Program-made: the position numbers and the translations under genes | From: Planctomycetota bacterium | GTDB lineage: Bacteria; Planctomycetota; Planctomycetia; Pirellulales; Lacipirellulaceae | Direction of reading: 5' to 3' | DNA length: 54,325 nucleotides | NCBI GenBank assembly: GCA_013152205.1 | Contig: JAADGV010000100.1 | Location: 1 to 54,325, forward strand | Notes under the pieces: model-generated | The model's input: the letters and a program-made list of their open reading frames with translations, nothing else | Database searches by the model: none | What the model was told of the DNA's origin: nothing | Shown: one piece after another, positions 34,730 through 44,000 of the stretch | Layout: every line of letters starts with the position of its first letter | Position numbering within the stretch: the stretch's first letter is position 1

Positions 34730-35863
34730 CTAGGTGCGGAGGGATTGGCTCATGGCTGCGGCGATGGGCAGAAAAATGAGAATTGGGAGCCAAGCAGCCA
34801 AGGTTGGCCGGAGGAGATTTAGGCCGCCTAGCGACTGGCAGGCGAGCGTAACGATTGAGAATGCCACGACGACTAGCAGGCAAAGTCCGATGGATAGGAA
34901 CACGTTTCGGTTGCGGCGAGAAAACATGAGTGGCAAGCCGAGCATGAGGAGCGTGGCGTCCATCACGGGCTGGGTGAGTCGTGCGTGGACGGCGACGCGA
35001 ACGTCTGCTCCGAGTTCAGAGCTTGGGCGACTGAGTTCGGTAATCAATTCGCCCGTCGAGGCGTAGTGTCGCCATGTTGAACCGCTTGCCAAGATTTGGA
35101 AAGAGACTTGCGAGACGACAAAGACTTGGCCCGGCTTGAGCCAAGGGGCGTCGCGAGAAGTGATTACAATAGGTTCGTTGTCGAGTTGCAATGAGGCTAG
35201 ATTGTCGATGCCTTTGGGGGTCGAAACTTTGTCGAGTAGGTATCCGGCAGGGTGTTCGGCGGTCGCCGGTTGGTAGTAGGCGTTTTCGGCAACCAATTGT
35301 TTGTCGTATTGGGCCAAGCGACTTGGGAGGATGAAGGTCGGTTCGAGGATTCGTTGCTCTTTGGCAATGGTTTTTTGGCCGCTGATGAGTATGTCGGTGC
35401 GGCCATCGAAACGAGGTTCGAGGTCGCGAGATTCGGTGCCGCCGAGATCGTTGGTATCTCTTGCGAGTTCGTCGCGAACGGTAGGAATGATAAATTCTCG
35501 ATTCGCGACCCCGAGCAAGCTGACAGCAATCGTGGCGAAGATGAGCGGCTTGATGACACGAAATTTCGAGATGCCAGCGGCCAGCATGGCGGTAAGTTCT
35601 TCGTGCCGTTGAAGCCAAGTGGCGGTAAAAATCGCGGCAATCATGGCCAGGATGCCTCCGGCACGATCGAAGAAGCTCAGCGAACGGTAGGCATAGTATT
35701 CGCCAATGATAGCGAGTAAATTGCCATTCTCTTTGGCATAGCTAGAGAATTGGTCGAGGTGCCCAAAGGCATCGATCACTATGTAGAGACCCATCATGCT
35801 CACGAAGCAGATCACAAAGATCTGGACGTATTGCCGCAGGAGGTAGCGGTCGAGGATCATCAT
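34730..35863 (-). CDS. LptF/LptG family permease (YjgP/YjgQ)
   Basis: A 377-residue permease of the LPS-export ABC transporter, the inner-membrane part of LptBFG. Residues 1-45 include [20 protein letters not shown], the first membrane helix; more helices occur in the first 110 residues ([20 protein letters not shown] with [11 protein letters not shown], the coupling region) and in the last 90 ([20 protein letters not shown] and on). The middle is the periplasmic beta-jellyroll domain. I start it at ATG 35863; the frame is open to 36091 but the extra 76 residues are not family-like. Whether F or G cannot be told. Only one such gene is seen here. Confidence 0.88.
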   Translation of the reverse strand: MMILDRYLLRQYVQIFVICFVSMMGLYIVIDAFGHLDQFSSYAKENGNLLAIIGEYYAYRSLSFFDRAGGILAMIAAIFTATWLQRHEELTAMLAAGISKFRVIKPLIFATIAVSLLGVANREFIIPTVRDELARDTNDLGGTESRDLEPRFDGRTDILISGQKTIAKEQRILEPTFILPSRLAQYDKQLVAENAYYQPATAEHPAGYLLDKVSTPKGIDNLASLQLDNEPIVITSRDAPWLKPGQVFVVSQVSFQILASGSTWRHYASTGELITELSRPSSELGADVRVAVHARLTQPVMDATLLMLGLPLMFSRRNRNVFLSIGLCLLVVVAFSIVTLACQSLGGLNLLRPTLAAWLPILIFLPIAAAMSQSLRT

Positions 35864-36119
35864 GCTTAGGTGTGCCGGTGAGTTGCGAGGCGGGTGTGGC
35901 TGGGAAGAGTACCGAAGGAGGTTTAGTAGGGTCAAGAGAAGACCGGTAGAAACGTAGAGAAAACGGTATAGCACTAGCCGCAAGCGGAGGCTGCGGATGA
36001 GCCTGGAAAAACCGCGGCTTCCGCCTGCGGCTACAACAGAGTCTGTGACTTTGTGGCTCACATGCGGTAGATTGCTGATTACGGAAGACATTTATGCTAG
36101 CACTGGGGGGTAATTCGCC

Positions 36120-36872
36120 ATGACGATGGCTAGGACAGCGTGGTTGCGAAAGGCGGGCGGCGGATTGCTCGACCTGCTGTTCCCGCCGAGTTGTCTGGCC
36201 TGTGAAGCGGCTCTCGAAGAAGTCGTCGGTGGTGTGAGCCTGTGTGAATCGTGTTTGGGGCAGTTGGCCAGTATCAATGGGCCCGTTTGCCAGCGATGTG
36301 CCCAGCGGGTGCCGGAGATTCCAGGAGACGTTGCCGACTGTGGGCATTGTCGGGAGGATAAGCTGCGGTTCGACCGAGCGCTAGCATGGGGCAAATATGA
36401 GGGACTGCTTCGCGAATTGCTTTTGAAGATGAAGCATGATCGGAGCGAGCGGTTGGCTCGAATGTTTAGCCGACTGTTGATTGCCGATTTGGGAGAGAAG
36501 TTGTCGGCAGGCAATTTCGACGCGGTGGTGGCTGTGCCGATGTCGGGCTGGCGGCGGTTCGTACGAGGAACCAACCCGCCGGCTGTGATGGCCCAGATTG
36601 TTGGGCGCGAGCTGGGTGTACCGTTTATGCGGAGAGGGCTGCGTCGCCGTAACTCGTATCCCCAGAAGGGTTTATCTCGTCCGGCGAGATTTCGGAACAT
36701 GAAAAATGAGATGTGGGCTAAAGCGGGCTATCATTTAGGGTCGTTTCGCGTACTGCTGATCGACGATATCCTCACGACCGGTGCCACCTGCAGCGAAGCT
36801 GCTAGAGTGCTAAAGCAAGTAGGTGCCGCCGAAGTGACAGTGTTGGTTGTAGGCCGGACCTCGGCAAACTAA
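36120..36872 (+). CDS. comF: ComF family phosphoribosyltransferase-like protein
   Basis: A 250-residue ComF-type protein. The N-terminal zinc part has Cys pairs (CLACEAAL, CESCLGQL, CQRCAQRV, CGHCRED). The C-terminal half is a type I phosphoribosyltransferase fold with the PRPP loop VLLIDDILTTGATCSEAAR near residue 215 and WRRFVRGTNPPAVMAQ before it. In transformable bacteria ComF helps to take up single-stranded DNA; here, with no competence genes near, the role is unproven. It starts 28 bases from the 36091 end of the divergent permease frame; the ATG at 36120 or 36126 (MARTAWL) could be used. Confidence 0.9.
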   Translation: MTMARTAWLRKAGGGLLDLLFPPSCLACEAALEEVVGGVSLCESCLGQLASINGPVCQRCAQRVPEIPGDVADCGHCREDKLRFDRALAWGKYEGLLRELLLKMKHDRSERLARMFSRLLIADLGEKLSAGNFDAVVAVPMSGWRRFVRGTNPPAVMAQIVGRELGVPFMRRGLRRRNSYPQKGLSRPARFRNMKNEMWAKAGYHLGSFRVLLIDDILTTGATCSEAARVLKQVGAAEVTVLVVGRTSAN

Positions 36873-36985
36873 CGCTGGCTGCTAGAGTCTCTCTCCCAAC
36901 CCAGCGGATGAATTTTGGCCTCGGCAACGTGCCGGCGGGTTGGCTGAGTTAAAAACTCGGCCGAAAATATTAGGAACAAATTAAA

Positions 36986-37077
36986 CCTAGGGCGGCGGCA
37001 AACCTCGCGATGCTCGCTTACCTTGCCCTAGGCTGTGATGTTTTGCCCCTTCGGGGCAGAAGCAGCTTTGCTGCTTC
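36986..37077. repeat. Cluster of short palindromes between comF and DUF502 gene
   Basis: CCTAGGGC (36986-36993) pairs with GCCCTAGG (37025-37032). It is followed by TGCCCCTTCGGGGCA (37044-37058), with a TTC-type loop, and GAAGCAG/CTGCTTC (37059-37077). Such strings are typical of dispersed palindromic elements. No ORF. Confidence 0.75.
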
Positions 37078-37134
37078 GATGCAATGTTCAGCCTCTAATA
37101 ATCCTCGAAGAACCGATTCACCGAATAGATCGCC

Positions 37135-38070
37135 ATGGACGTCACTGAATTACCAACCGGCAAGAAACGAGGTTCGCTCGACCCCTTTCGTCGAGCGGTG
37201 CTTCGTGGTCTGGCTGTATTGCTGCCGCCGCTGCTGACGGTTGTGATTTTTCTGTGGGTTGGCAATACGGTCGTCAACTATTTGCTTGAGCCGATGGAGG
37301 CGGGCGCAAGACAGCTGCTGGTTGGCCACTTCAAGAAACAAATTCTTACTCCAGAGGATGTTTCAGCGGATCAGATTCGGGATGGTCTTGAGGAAAATTT
37401 TGCTCGACCGTATCAGAAGACCGAAGACGGGCTGATTGTACCGTCGGAGATGTACGATTTCGTCGACAGCGAAATCACCGATGCTGTCCCTAGTTTGGCC
37501 AACGAGGTGATGAAGGTCTATGTCGAGCGGAAATTCCTGCGGCGACAATATGTTATCCCGCTATTTCTCTGCGTGTTTGTGCTGGTGCTTTATTTGCTAG
37601 GAAAATTTCTGGCAGCAGGTGTCGGCCGATTTTTCTGGATGCAGTTCGAGCGGGTAATCAACCGCCTGCCCTTGGTGCGCAACGTCTATTCGTCGGTCAA
37701 GCAAGTGACCGATTTTATGTTTAGCGAGCGGGAAATCGAGTACACCCGGGTGGTTGCCGTGGAGTACCCACGCAAAGGCATCTGGACAATTGCGATGGTA
37801 ACCGGCGAGAGCATGTTGGACATTCGGTGTGCGGCGAACGAGCCGGTGCTGTCGATTTTGGTGCCGACGTCTCCCATGCCGTTTACTGGGTTTACGGTGA
37901 CGGTCAAGAAGAGCGAAACGATCGACCTGAATCTAACCATCGATCAAGCATTCCAGTTTATCGTGAGCTGTGGAGTGGTGGTGCCGCCGCAACAGATGGT
38001 GCAGGCAGTGGCCGATCGAGAACAAGCGGCGGGTGGCAATCCTTCGCTTCTGCCGCCGAGTGACGAATAG
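37135..38070 (+). CDS. DUF502 family membrane protein
   Basis: A 311-residue protein of the DUF502 family; function unknown. Two membrane segments are visible: residues about 24-50 (GLAVLLPPLLTVVIFLWVG) and 142-163 (VIPLFLCVFVLVLYLLGKFL). Family features are the initial LRGLAVLLPPLLT with two Pro, then ERVINRLPLVRNVYSSVKQV and TDFMF after the second helix, and MVTGES, LVPTSPMPFTGF. DUF502 normally lacks the longer loop between the helices that is seen here (residues 52-140). No Shine-Dalgarno; the ATG at 37135 is the best start. Confidence 0.88.
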   Translation: MDVTELPTGKKRGSLDPFRRAVLRGLAVLLPPLLTVVIFLWVGNTVVNYLLEPMEAGARQLLVGHFKKQILTPEDVSADQIRDGLEENFARPYQKTEDGLIVPSEMYDFVDSEITDAVPSLANEVMKVYVERKFLRRQYVIPLFLCVFVLVLYLLGKFLAAGVGRFFWMQFERVINRLPLVRNVYSSVKQVTDFMFSEREIEYTRVVAVEYPRKGIWTIAMVTGESMLDIRCAANEPVLSILVPTSPMPFTGFTVTVKKSETIDLNLTIDQAFQFIVSCGVVVPPQQMVQAVADREQAAGGNPSLLPPSDE

Positions 38071-38156
38071 CTTAGCGGAATCTGGGCCGATTGCTGGTTG
38101 GTTGTTCAGCGATTACCATGAGGAGCTTCTTGCACCCCGCGATCCTCTCTTTGAAA

Positions 38157-39095
38157 ATGCAGGCTGTCTTTGTGAGTACGCCACTTATTCGTATCGGTAC
38201 CCGCGCTAGTCAACTGGCGCAGTGGCAAGCCAATTGGGTGGCTTCGCAATTGCGTGCGTTGGGCGCGACTGTCGAGCTTGTTGAGATTACGACCCAGGGC
38301 GATACGCAACAGCGGGGGCCGATTGCCAATATTGGTTTTCAGGGCGTATTTACCAAGGAGATTCAAGCTGCGGTGCTGGCTGATGAGGTGGATATTGCGG
38401 TCCATAGTCTGAAAGACTTGCCGACCGAAACGGTCGACGGGCTGGTGTTGGCTGCTGTGCCTGAACGAGAAAGTTCGGCGGATGCGCTGGTTGCCAAGAA
38501 AGCCGATTCGCTGATGGCGTTGCCGGCTGGAGCGAGGGTGGGGACTGGAAGTTTGCGCCGGCAAGCGCAGTTGCGGCACTTACGTCCCGAGTTGGATGTG
38601 GTTGGCATTCGAGGCAATGTTGATACTCGGCTGCGAAAGCTGGAAGACGGGGAATACGATGCTGTGATTCTTGCCGCCTCGGGGCTGAAGCGTTTGGGAT
38701 TGGCGGATCGCATCGTTGAGTTTTTAGAGCCGCCACGGATGTTGCCGGCACCAGGGCAGGGGGCACTGGGACTAGAATGCCGAGCGCAGGATGCTGCGGT
38801 TCAAGAACTGCTGGGGAATCTTGACGACCGCGGTTCGCATCGGGCGGTCGATGCCGAACGGGCAATGCTAGCAAAGTTGCACGGCGGGTGTTCGGCACCA
38901 GTGGGGGCGTGGGGCCGTCTTGAGGGTGGCCAGCTTGTGCTTGATGGGTTAGTCGCCACAGTCGATGGCAGTCGGGTTCTTAGGGCAACTGCAACTGGGC
39001 AGGCTGACGACGCCACCGCGATTGGCTACGAGGTGGCAGGGCAGCTATTGGCCCAAGGGGCCGCAGCGATTGTCGCCGAGGCACGGGGCGGCTGA
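38157..39095 (+). CDS. hemC: Porphobilinogen deaminase (hydroxymethylbilane synthase)
   Basis: A 312-residue enzyme that joins four porphobilinogens into hydroxymethylbilane, an early step of haem synthesis. Key parts: TPLIRIGTRASQLAQWQ at the start, FTKEIQAAVLADEVDIAVHS with LKDLPTE, GTGSLRRQAQLRHLRPEL, PAPGQGALGLECR, and LHGGCSAPVGAWG, where the Cys (around residue 245) carries the dipyrromethane cofactor. Length is typical. The start is uncertain between ATG 38157 and GTG 38172 (AGG upstream); an earlier ATG at 38091 seems too long. Haem supply fits the globin sensor elsewhere in the window, but no link is shown. Confidence 0.95.
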   Translation: MQAVFVSTPLIRIGTRASQLAQWQANWVASQLRALGATVELVEITTQGDTQQRGPIANIGFQGVFTKEIQAAVLADEVDIAVHSLKDLPTETVDGLVLAAVPERESSADALVAKKADSLMALPAGARVGTGSLRRQAQLRHLRPELDVVGIRGNVDTRLRKLEDGEYDAVILAASGLKRLGLADRIVEFLEPPRMLPAPGQGALGLECRAQDAAVQELLGNLDDRGSHRAVDAERAMLAKLHGGCSAPVGAWGRLEGGQLVLDGLVATVDGSRVLRATATGQADDATAIGYEVAGQLLAQGAAAIVAEARGG

Positions 39096-39264
39096 ATTTT
39101 CTGCTAGCGGCAAGTGTTGCCGACTAGTTGTCTTGAAACCGGCATTGGTTGCCGCTCGAAGAGAGTCATTTTGATTTTCCGATCAGGGCTTGTCGGTATT
39201 TTTTGCGCAGAAAACGCTATAGGGATAGGGGCCGTGCGTCGATTCGGTGGGGCACGAGCCGCTT

Positions 39265-39280
39265 TGGCATGGTGAGTGCG
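39265..39280 (+). promoter_or_regulatory. Possible sigma-54 promoter before the flg cluster
   Basis: TGGCAT-GGTGA-GTGCG keeps the GG-N10-GC core of a -24/-12 promoter but departs from consensus at two positions. The start would fall near 39291, 40 bases before flgF. Sigma-54 control of rod and hook genes is common in other bacteria, so the site is plausible but weak. Confidence 0.35.
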
Positions 39281-39331
39281 TAGACAGAGCGGCAGATCGC
39301 AGGGGGGCGCACCTGTTGATCAGTCACTATC

Positions 39332-40087
39332 ATGCCATACGGAATGTATATCTCGGCCGAGGGCGCCAAAGTTCAGGCTCAACGCTTGGAGTTTATTGCC
39401 AATAATTTGGCGAATGTTGAGACGCCCGGCTTCAAACGTGACGTGCCGACTTTTCAGGCACGGTTTTCAGAAGCGATCCAACAAGGCCACGACTACCCCG
39501 GCAGCAAGTCGGGTAACGACATTGGCGGCGGCGTGAAGCTGGTCGAGGTAGACACCGACTTCTCTAACGCGACGCTACGCCAGACAAATATCAAGACCGA
39601 CTTCGCCGTACATGGCGAGGGGTTCTTTCAGGTTCGCACTCCGGATGGAGAGATGTTGCTTACGCGAGCCGGCGATTTCGAGATCGATTCGCAAGGACGA
39701 CTGGTAACCCAGACAGGTCGTTATCAGGTACTCGACGAAGCGGGCGGAGGAATTAGCCTGGATGCTACGAAGCCTTGGACCGTTCAGCGCGGCGGTGTCA
39801 TTACCCAGGAGGGCCAGAATACGCCGATGGGGCTGCAACAGCCCGCGTCGCTTGGCGATTTGGTGAAGGTTGGTAACAACGCGTTCCGCCCCTTAGGTCC
39901 GATCTCCACCGTGCCGGCTGAAGATCGTGACATACGCCAAGGTTTTCTCGAAATGTCTGGAGTGAGTTCCACCTCGGAAATGATGACGATGATCGAAACG
40001 TCACGCGCCTTTGAAGCCAATACCAAACTAATTCAACATCAAGACAGTATGCTGAGCAATTTACTGAGCCGCGTTTTGACAGCTTAA
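39332..40087 (+). CDS. flgF: Flagellar basal-body rod protein, FlgF-like
   Basis: A 251-residue rod protein of the flgF/flgG family, exported by the flagellar type III apparatus and placed in the rod. The N-terminus has the family coil with AQRLEFIANNLANVETPGFK (ANNLAN motif); the centre has AVHGEGFFQVRTPDGEMLLT, RAGDF and QGRLVTQTGRYQVL; the C-terminus has EMMTMIETSRAFEANTKLIQ. It is shorter than the FlgG protein next to it and has fewer loops, so FlgF is preferred; assignment between the two rests on order. First gene of a cluster of about twelve flagellar genes. No clear Shine-Dalgarno before ATG 39332. Confidence 0.88.
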   Translation: MPYGMYISAEGAKVQAQRLEFIANNLANVETPGFKRDVPTFQARFSEAIQQGHDYPGSKSGNDIGGGVKLVEVDTDFSNATLRQTNIKTDFAVHGEGFFQVRTPDGEMLLTRAGDFEIDSQGRLVTQTGRYQVLDEAGGGISLDATKPWTVQRGGVITQEGQNTPMGLQQPASLGDLVKVGNNAFRPLGPISTVPAEDRDIRQGFLEMSGVSSTSEMMTMIETSRAFEANTKLIQHQDSMLSNLLSRVLTA

Positions 40088-40138
40088 TTGAATAGCTAGA
40101 AAACCCTCCCTCGACCAGGAAATACTGACGGAAAAACT

Positions 40139-40942
40139 ATGAGCGTTCAAACACTTTATACCGCTGCGACGGGCATGAATGCCTTGGAAACCAAGTTGGA
40201 TGTGATTGCCAATAATATGGCAAATATCAATACCACGGCATTCAAGAAGGACCGAGCAAATTTTGAAGATTTGATCTATCGTCAACTTCGCTTGCCTGGA
40301 GCTACCGACTCGGACGGAACGATCACTTCCACGGGCATTGAGGTCGGGCTGGGAACGCGAGTTTCCAGTACGCAGACAAATTATTCGCAGGGGGCGATGC
40401 AGGCGACGGATAATCCTTTGGATATTGCGATCGAAGGAAACGGCTTTTTTAAGGTGCTCGCAGGCAGTTCGACTTTTTATTCAAGGGCCGGTAATTTTGG
40501 TGTCAACGCCAATGGCGACTTGGTTTTGGGATCGTCGCAGACAGGTTGGACGTTGGATCCCCCCATTAACATTCCGCCAGAGGCTTCGAGTATTGCGATC
40601 TCTGCTGATGGGCTCGTGCAATTCACCACGGCTGCTTCGCCAGAGACGACTCAAACCGCGGGGCAGATAAATCTGACTAGCTTTATCGACCCTGATGGCT
40701 TGTTGAAAATGGGCGACAATCTTTACCAACGAACCTTTGCAGCGGGGACGATTACCGAAGCGATTCCTGGGAGCCCTGGACTTGGGACGATACGGCAAGG
40801 GTCGCTTGAAGCGTCGAATGTGAACCCTACCGAAGAATTGATTGACTTGATTACAACACAGCGAGCGTTTGAGCTTAACTCGCAGGTTGTTCAGGCCGGC
40901 GATCAAATTATGCAGGTCGCAGCCAACCTTCGTCGTGGTTAG
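40139..40942 (+). CDS. flgG: Flagellar distal rod protein FlgG
   Basis: A 267-residue distal-rod protein. The N-terminal helix has LYTAATGMNALETKLDVIAN followed by NMANINTTAFKKDRA, and the C-terminus has SNVNPTEELIDLITTQRAFE with LNSQVVQAGDQIMQVAANLR, both typical of FlgG. The insertion VSSTQTNYSQGAMQATDNPL after residue 80 is the usual FlgG-specific stretch. AGGAAA lies about 15 bases and CGGAAAA about 5 bases upstream of ATG 40139. It is 51 bases after flgF. Confidence 0.92.
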   Translation: MSVQTLYTAATGMNALETKLDVIANNMANINTTAFKKDRANFEDLIYRQLRLPGATDSDGTITSTGIEVGLGTRVSSTQTNYSQGAMQATDNPLDIAIEGNGFFKVLAGSSTFYSRAGNFGVNANGDLVLGSSQTGWTLDPPINIPPEASSIAISADGLVQFTTAASPETTQTAGQINLTSFIDPDGLLKMGDNLYQRTFAAGTITEAIPGSPGLGTIRQGSLEASNVNPTEELIDLITTQRAFELNSQVVQAGDQIMQVAANLRRG

Positions 40943-41045
40943 TAAACATAGTAGTTAGCGATTAGCTGTTAGCAATTAGCTATTCGTCGGGAAAAACAGC
41001 GAACTTAGAACTACTGAAACAGTACTTGATACACCTGAGAAAACG

Positions 41046-42095
41046 ATGCTCCTGTTTGTTTCAAAAAAACTTGTCTTTCTGTTGCCTCTGGCAGTTCTTC
41101 TGCACACTTCGTCGGTTTGGAGTGCGGATCTCACGCTTCGCGAACGGGCAACTGTGAGCGGTCCGGTGATTCGCTTGGGCGATGTGGCGGATATCTCGGC
41201 TAGCACTTCCACGAGATTGAAAAATCTGGTGACGACTCCGTTGTTTCCGGCCCCGGCGCCTGGTACTCAGCGGTTTTTGAGTCAGTTGCAGGTTCGAGAT
41301 TTGCTCGTGTCACGCGGTATCGACATAACGAACTTGCGCATACGTGGTGCCAAAGTAGTTGAGATCGGAAACCAACCTGCTGCCGTAGAGCCAGCGGCTC
41401 CTGCAATGTCTCTGGCAGAGACAGAAGCTGCGCTCGAAGATGCGATCAAGCGACATTTGATCGATCGTACTGGTCATGGCCAATGGCGTGTCGCGGTGAA
41501 ACTTCGAGAGAGCGACTACATGCAGGCCGCAGGTTGGGGAAGCGATTTCACGGTCGAAGGTGGTCGGCAGCCGAAGACGGGGCGTCTGCGTTTCCAGATT
41601 GGCGCTCGGGGTATCAAGGAGTCGGTGCAAATAGAGGCAACCGTTACAAAAATACACTCGCTGGTTTTTGCACGTCGGGCAATAGCTCGCGGCAGCTTGG
41701 TGCGAGTTACGGATATCGAAGTTCGACAGCACGAAGGTTCGGTTCCGAGCATGGCTATTCGAGATATGAAGCAGGTGATCGGGATGGCCGCCAAGCGGGC
41801 GATCTCGCCTGACGCAATTTTGACGGAAGGCCACGTAAGTGCGCCCATCCTGGTGAAACGCGGCGAGACCGTAACGGTCTTTGCTCGCACGGGTGGGGTT
41901 ACGGTTCGGACGATGGCAGTGGCCCGACAGGACGGGGCGATGGGCGACCTTGTACAAGTGGAGAGTATGAATAGCAAAAGCAAGCAAAGGTATGCTGCCA
42001 GGGTTTCAGGCAACCGTCGATTGGATGTTTACCCAACTGGCGCACGAGTTGAGGACTTTGCAACCCTGGGACACAAGAGTTCGCATCGGCAGTAA
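41046..42095 (+). CDS. flgA: Flagellar P-ring assembly chaperone FlgA
   Basis: A 349-residue exported protein needed for P-ring assembly. A signal peptide is seen at residues 8-27 (VFLLPLAVLLHTSSVWSA). The SAF domain covers about residues 205-335: FARRAIARGSLVRVTDIEVR, with AAKRAISPDAILTEGHVSAP and VKRGETVTVFARTGGVTVRT, then QRYAARVSGNRRLDV. The N-terminal half (LGDVADISASTSTRLKNLV and so on) is longer than in enterobacterial FlgA, a form common in other phyla. It lies between flgG and flgH. Confidence 0.88.
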   Translation: MLLFVSKKLVFLLPLAVLLHTSSVWSADLTLRERATVSGPVIRLGDVADISASTSTRLKNLVTTPLFPAPAPGTQRFLSQLQVRDLLVSRGIDITNLRIRGAKVVEIGNQPAAVEPAAPAMSLAETEAALEDAIKRHLIDRTGHGQWRVAVKLRESDYMQAAGWGSDFTVEGGRQPKTGRLRFQIGARGIKESVQIEATVTKIHSLVFARRAIARGSLVRVTDIEVRQHEGSVPSMAIRDMKQVIGMAAKRAISPDAILTEGHVSAPILVKRGETVTVFARTGGVTVRTMAVARQDGAMGDLVQVESMNSKSKQRYAARVSGNRRLDVYPTGARVEDFATLGHKSSHRQ

Positions 42096-42151
42096 CCATT
42101 GTCGGGTGCTGGACGGTTAGAGATAGACAAGAGTTTTTTTGAGGCAAGCGA

Positions 42152-42838
42152 ATGATCAATCAAAACCAAACACGTGTGCTGCTTGCCGTTTTGCTGGCAT
42201 TTTTGCCAGGGGTTGGCACGACGTCTGCGCAAGACGGCAGTTTGTTTTTGCAGCCCTTGCAGTCGAAAGAAGGGATGACGTTAGCAAACAGTTCGTTTAT
42301 CTATCGCCAGTTGCCGCCGGAAGCTCGGCCTCGTGAGTTGCAGTTGCACGATATCATCACGGTACTCGTGGATTTCCGGTCGAACTTTCTTAGTGAGGCG
42401 GATGCCGAGAATCGCAAAACGGCCACTCTTCAAGCGGTCTTGGCCGACTGGTTACAGATTGAAGGAGGTTCGTTGAAGCCTGCGGTACAGGCGGATGGCG
42501 ATCCTAAGGTCACGGGAACATTGAATAGCCAAACTCGAGTTCAGTCGAATGTGGAATTAAACGATTCGTTAACATTTCGGATTGCTGCCGAGATTGTTGA
42601 CATTCGGCCAAACGGAAATTTGGTAATCGAAGGCCATCTCACGATTCGAAATAACGAAGAGCGTTGGCGGATTTCGCTGACTGGCGAGGTTCGGCGCGAA
42701 GCGATTCAAGCGGATCGGACCGTCAGTAGCGACTCGGTTCTAGGCCTCGACATTGACAAAAATGAGTTGGGTCAAGTTCGCGATGGGTATGCCCGCGGCT
42801 GGTTGGGACGATTTTACGATCGTTACAAGCCCTTTTAG
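42152..42838 (+). CDS. flgH: Flagellar L-ring protein FlgH, without lipobox
   Basis: A 228-residue L-ring protein. A cleavable signal (LLAVLLAFLPGVGTTSAQDG, residues 10-29) ends in Ala-Gln and not in a Cys; the whole protein has no Cys. FlgH is normally a lipoprotein, so this one must reach the outer membrane otherwise. The core is typical: LHDIITVLVDFRSNFLSEAD, LTFRIAAEIVDIRPNGNLVI, EGHLTIRNNEERWRISLTGE, then VSSDSVLGLDIDKNELG. GAGG lies before ATG 42152. It is followed by flgI 19 bases later. Confidence 0.9.
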   Translation: MINQNQTRVLLAVLLAFLPGVGTTSAQDGSLFLQPLQSKEGMTLANSSFIYRQLPPEARPRELQLHDIITVLVDFRSNFLSEADAENRKTATLQAVLADWLQIEGGSLKPAVQADGDPKVTGTLNSQTRVQSNVELNDSLTFRIAAEIVDIRPNGNLVIEGHLTIRNNEERWRISLTGEVRREAIQADRTVSSDSVLGLDIDKNELGQVRDGYARGWLGRFYDRYKPF

Positions 42839-42857
42839 TGTGCGTTTGGAGAACTGG

Positions 42858-43940
42858 ATGTCTCGCGTAGTAAAAATTATTAGTGTTCTGGCCGCCGGTG
42901 GTTTGTTTTGCTTTGTGCAACTTGCGCATGTAGAGCAAGCGAATGCCCGCACGCCGCTTCGCAACATTTGCCGTGTGAAGGGGCAGGAAGAGAATGTGTT
43001 GCGTGGCCTGGGATTGGTCGTCGGCTTGAGTGGCACGGGTGAGGTGAACGATCCGGCCACGATGCGGGCCTTGGCTCGTTCGATGGAAATTATGGGGAAC
43101 CCTGTTTCGCAACGTGGCCTGCCGGGCGAGGAAAGTTTTGACGAACTAAAGAAGATAAAGAATGCGGCTTTGGTTTGGGTGACTGCGAGTGTACCAGGCA
43201 CGGGAGCCCGTCGGGGCGATAAGCTGAATTGCAAAGTAAGTGCCATCAACGGCAAAAGTTTGAAGGGAGGCAGCCTGGCATTTGCTGCTCTTCAAGGACC
43301 GAATGTCAATGACAATCGAGTTTATGCTTTGGCTGAAGGACTCATTCATCTTGATTCTCCGGACCAGCCGCTAGTGGGTAGCATTCATGGCGGTTGTCAG
43401 ATGGAGGAAGATGTTTATACACCATTCGTTCAGGAAGGGTACGTGACCCTTGTCCTAGAGAAGAATCACGCAGATTTCCAAACAGCCGCTGAGATTGTTG
43501 ATATTATCCACCAGACGCATTTCAAAGAAGATGAAGATCGGCAAGATGTTCGAGCGGTGAATGCTGCGAATATCGTCGTTAAAATACCAGAGTCGTACCG
43601 CGAAGATCCTGTCGGGTTTGTTTCGAACCTGCTGGAATTGCAGGTCTATCAGCCGGAGCCAGAGGCTCGTGTGGTGATCAACGAGCGGACGGGCAGTATT
43701 GTCATTAGCGGCAATGTTCAGATTGGCGACGTCGTTGTTTCGCATCGCAACATTGTTGTTGAAGCCAACGAGACCGGAACGCCGTTTGCTGATGTCACGC
43801 TAGAGGAAGGCGGGGCTGCGAAATTGCAGTCGTTGGTAGATGCACTTAATGCCCTGAATGTGCCAAATACGGATGCGATCGATATCATCAAAAGTATCGA
43901 GCGAAACGGCAAGCTGCATGGGCGTCTCATTATCGATTAG
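42858..43940 (+). CDS. flgI: Flagellar P-ring protein FlgI
   Basis: A 360-residue periplasmic P-ring subunit. The signal peptide covers about residues 6-31 (ISVLAAGGLFCFVQLA, then QANA). Family parts: CRVKGQEENVLRGLGLVVGL, SGTGEVNDPATMRALARSME, NAALVWVTASVPGTGARRGD, and EEGGAAKLQSLVDALNALNV near the C-terminus, followed by DAIDIIKSIERNGKLHGRL. I start it at ATG 42858, with GGAG 7 bases before; the open frame from 42753 overlaps flgH and is not needed. The start lies 19 bases downstream of the flgH stop. Confidence 0.93.
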   Translation: MSRVVKIISVLAAGGLFCFVQLAHVEQANARTPLRNICRVKGQEENVLRGLGLVVGLSGTGEVNDPATMRALARSMEIMGNPVSQRGLPGEESFDELKKIKNAALVWVTASVPGTGARRGDKLNCKVSAINGKSLKGGSLAFAALQGPNVNDNRVYALAEGLIHLDSPDQPLVGSIHGGCQMEEDVYTPFVQEGYVTLVLEKNHADFQTAAEIVDIIHQTHFKEDEDRQDVRAVNAANIVVKIPESYREDPVGFVSNLLELQVYQPEPEARVVINERTGSIVISGNVQIGDVVVSHRNIVVEANETGTPFADVTLEEGGAAKLQSLVDALNALNVPNTDAIDIIKSIERNGKLHGRLIID

Positions 43941-44000
43941 TGAAGGATAAACCCTCATTCGTAATTTGACTACTATTTATAGTTTTGAGCGAAAATAATC

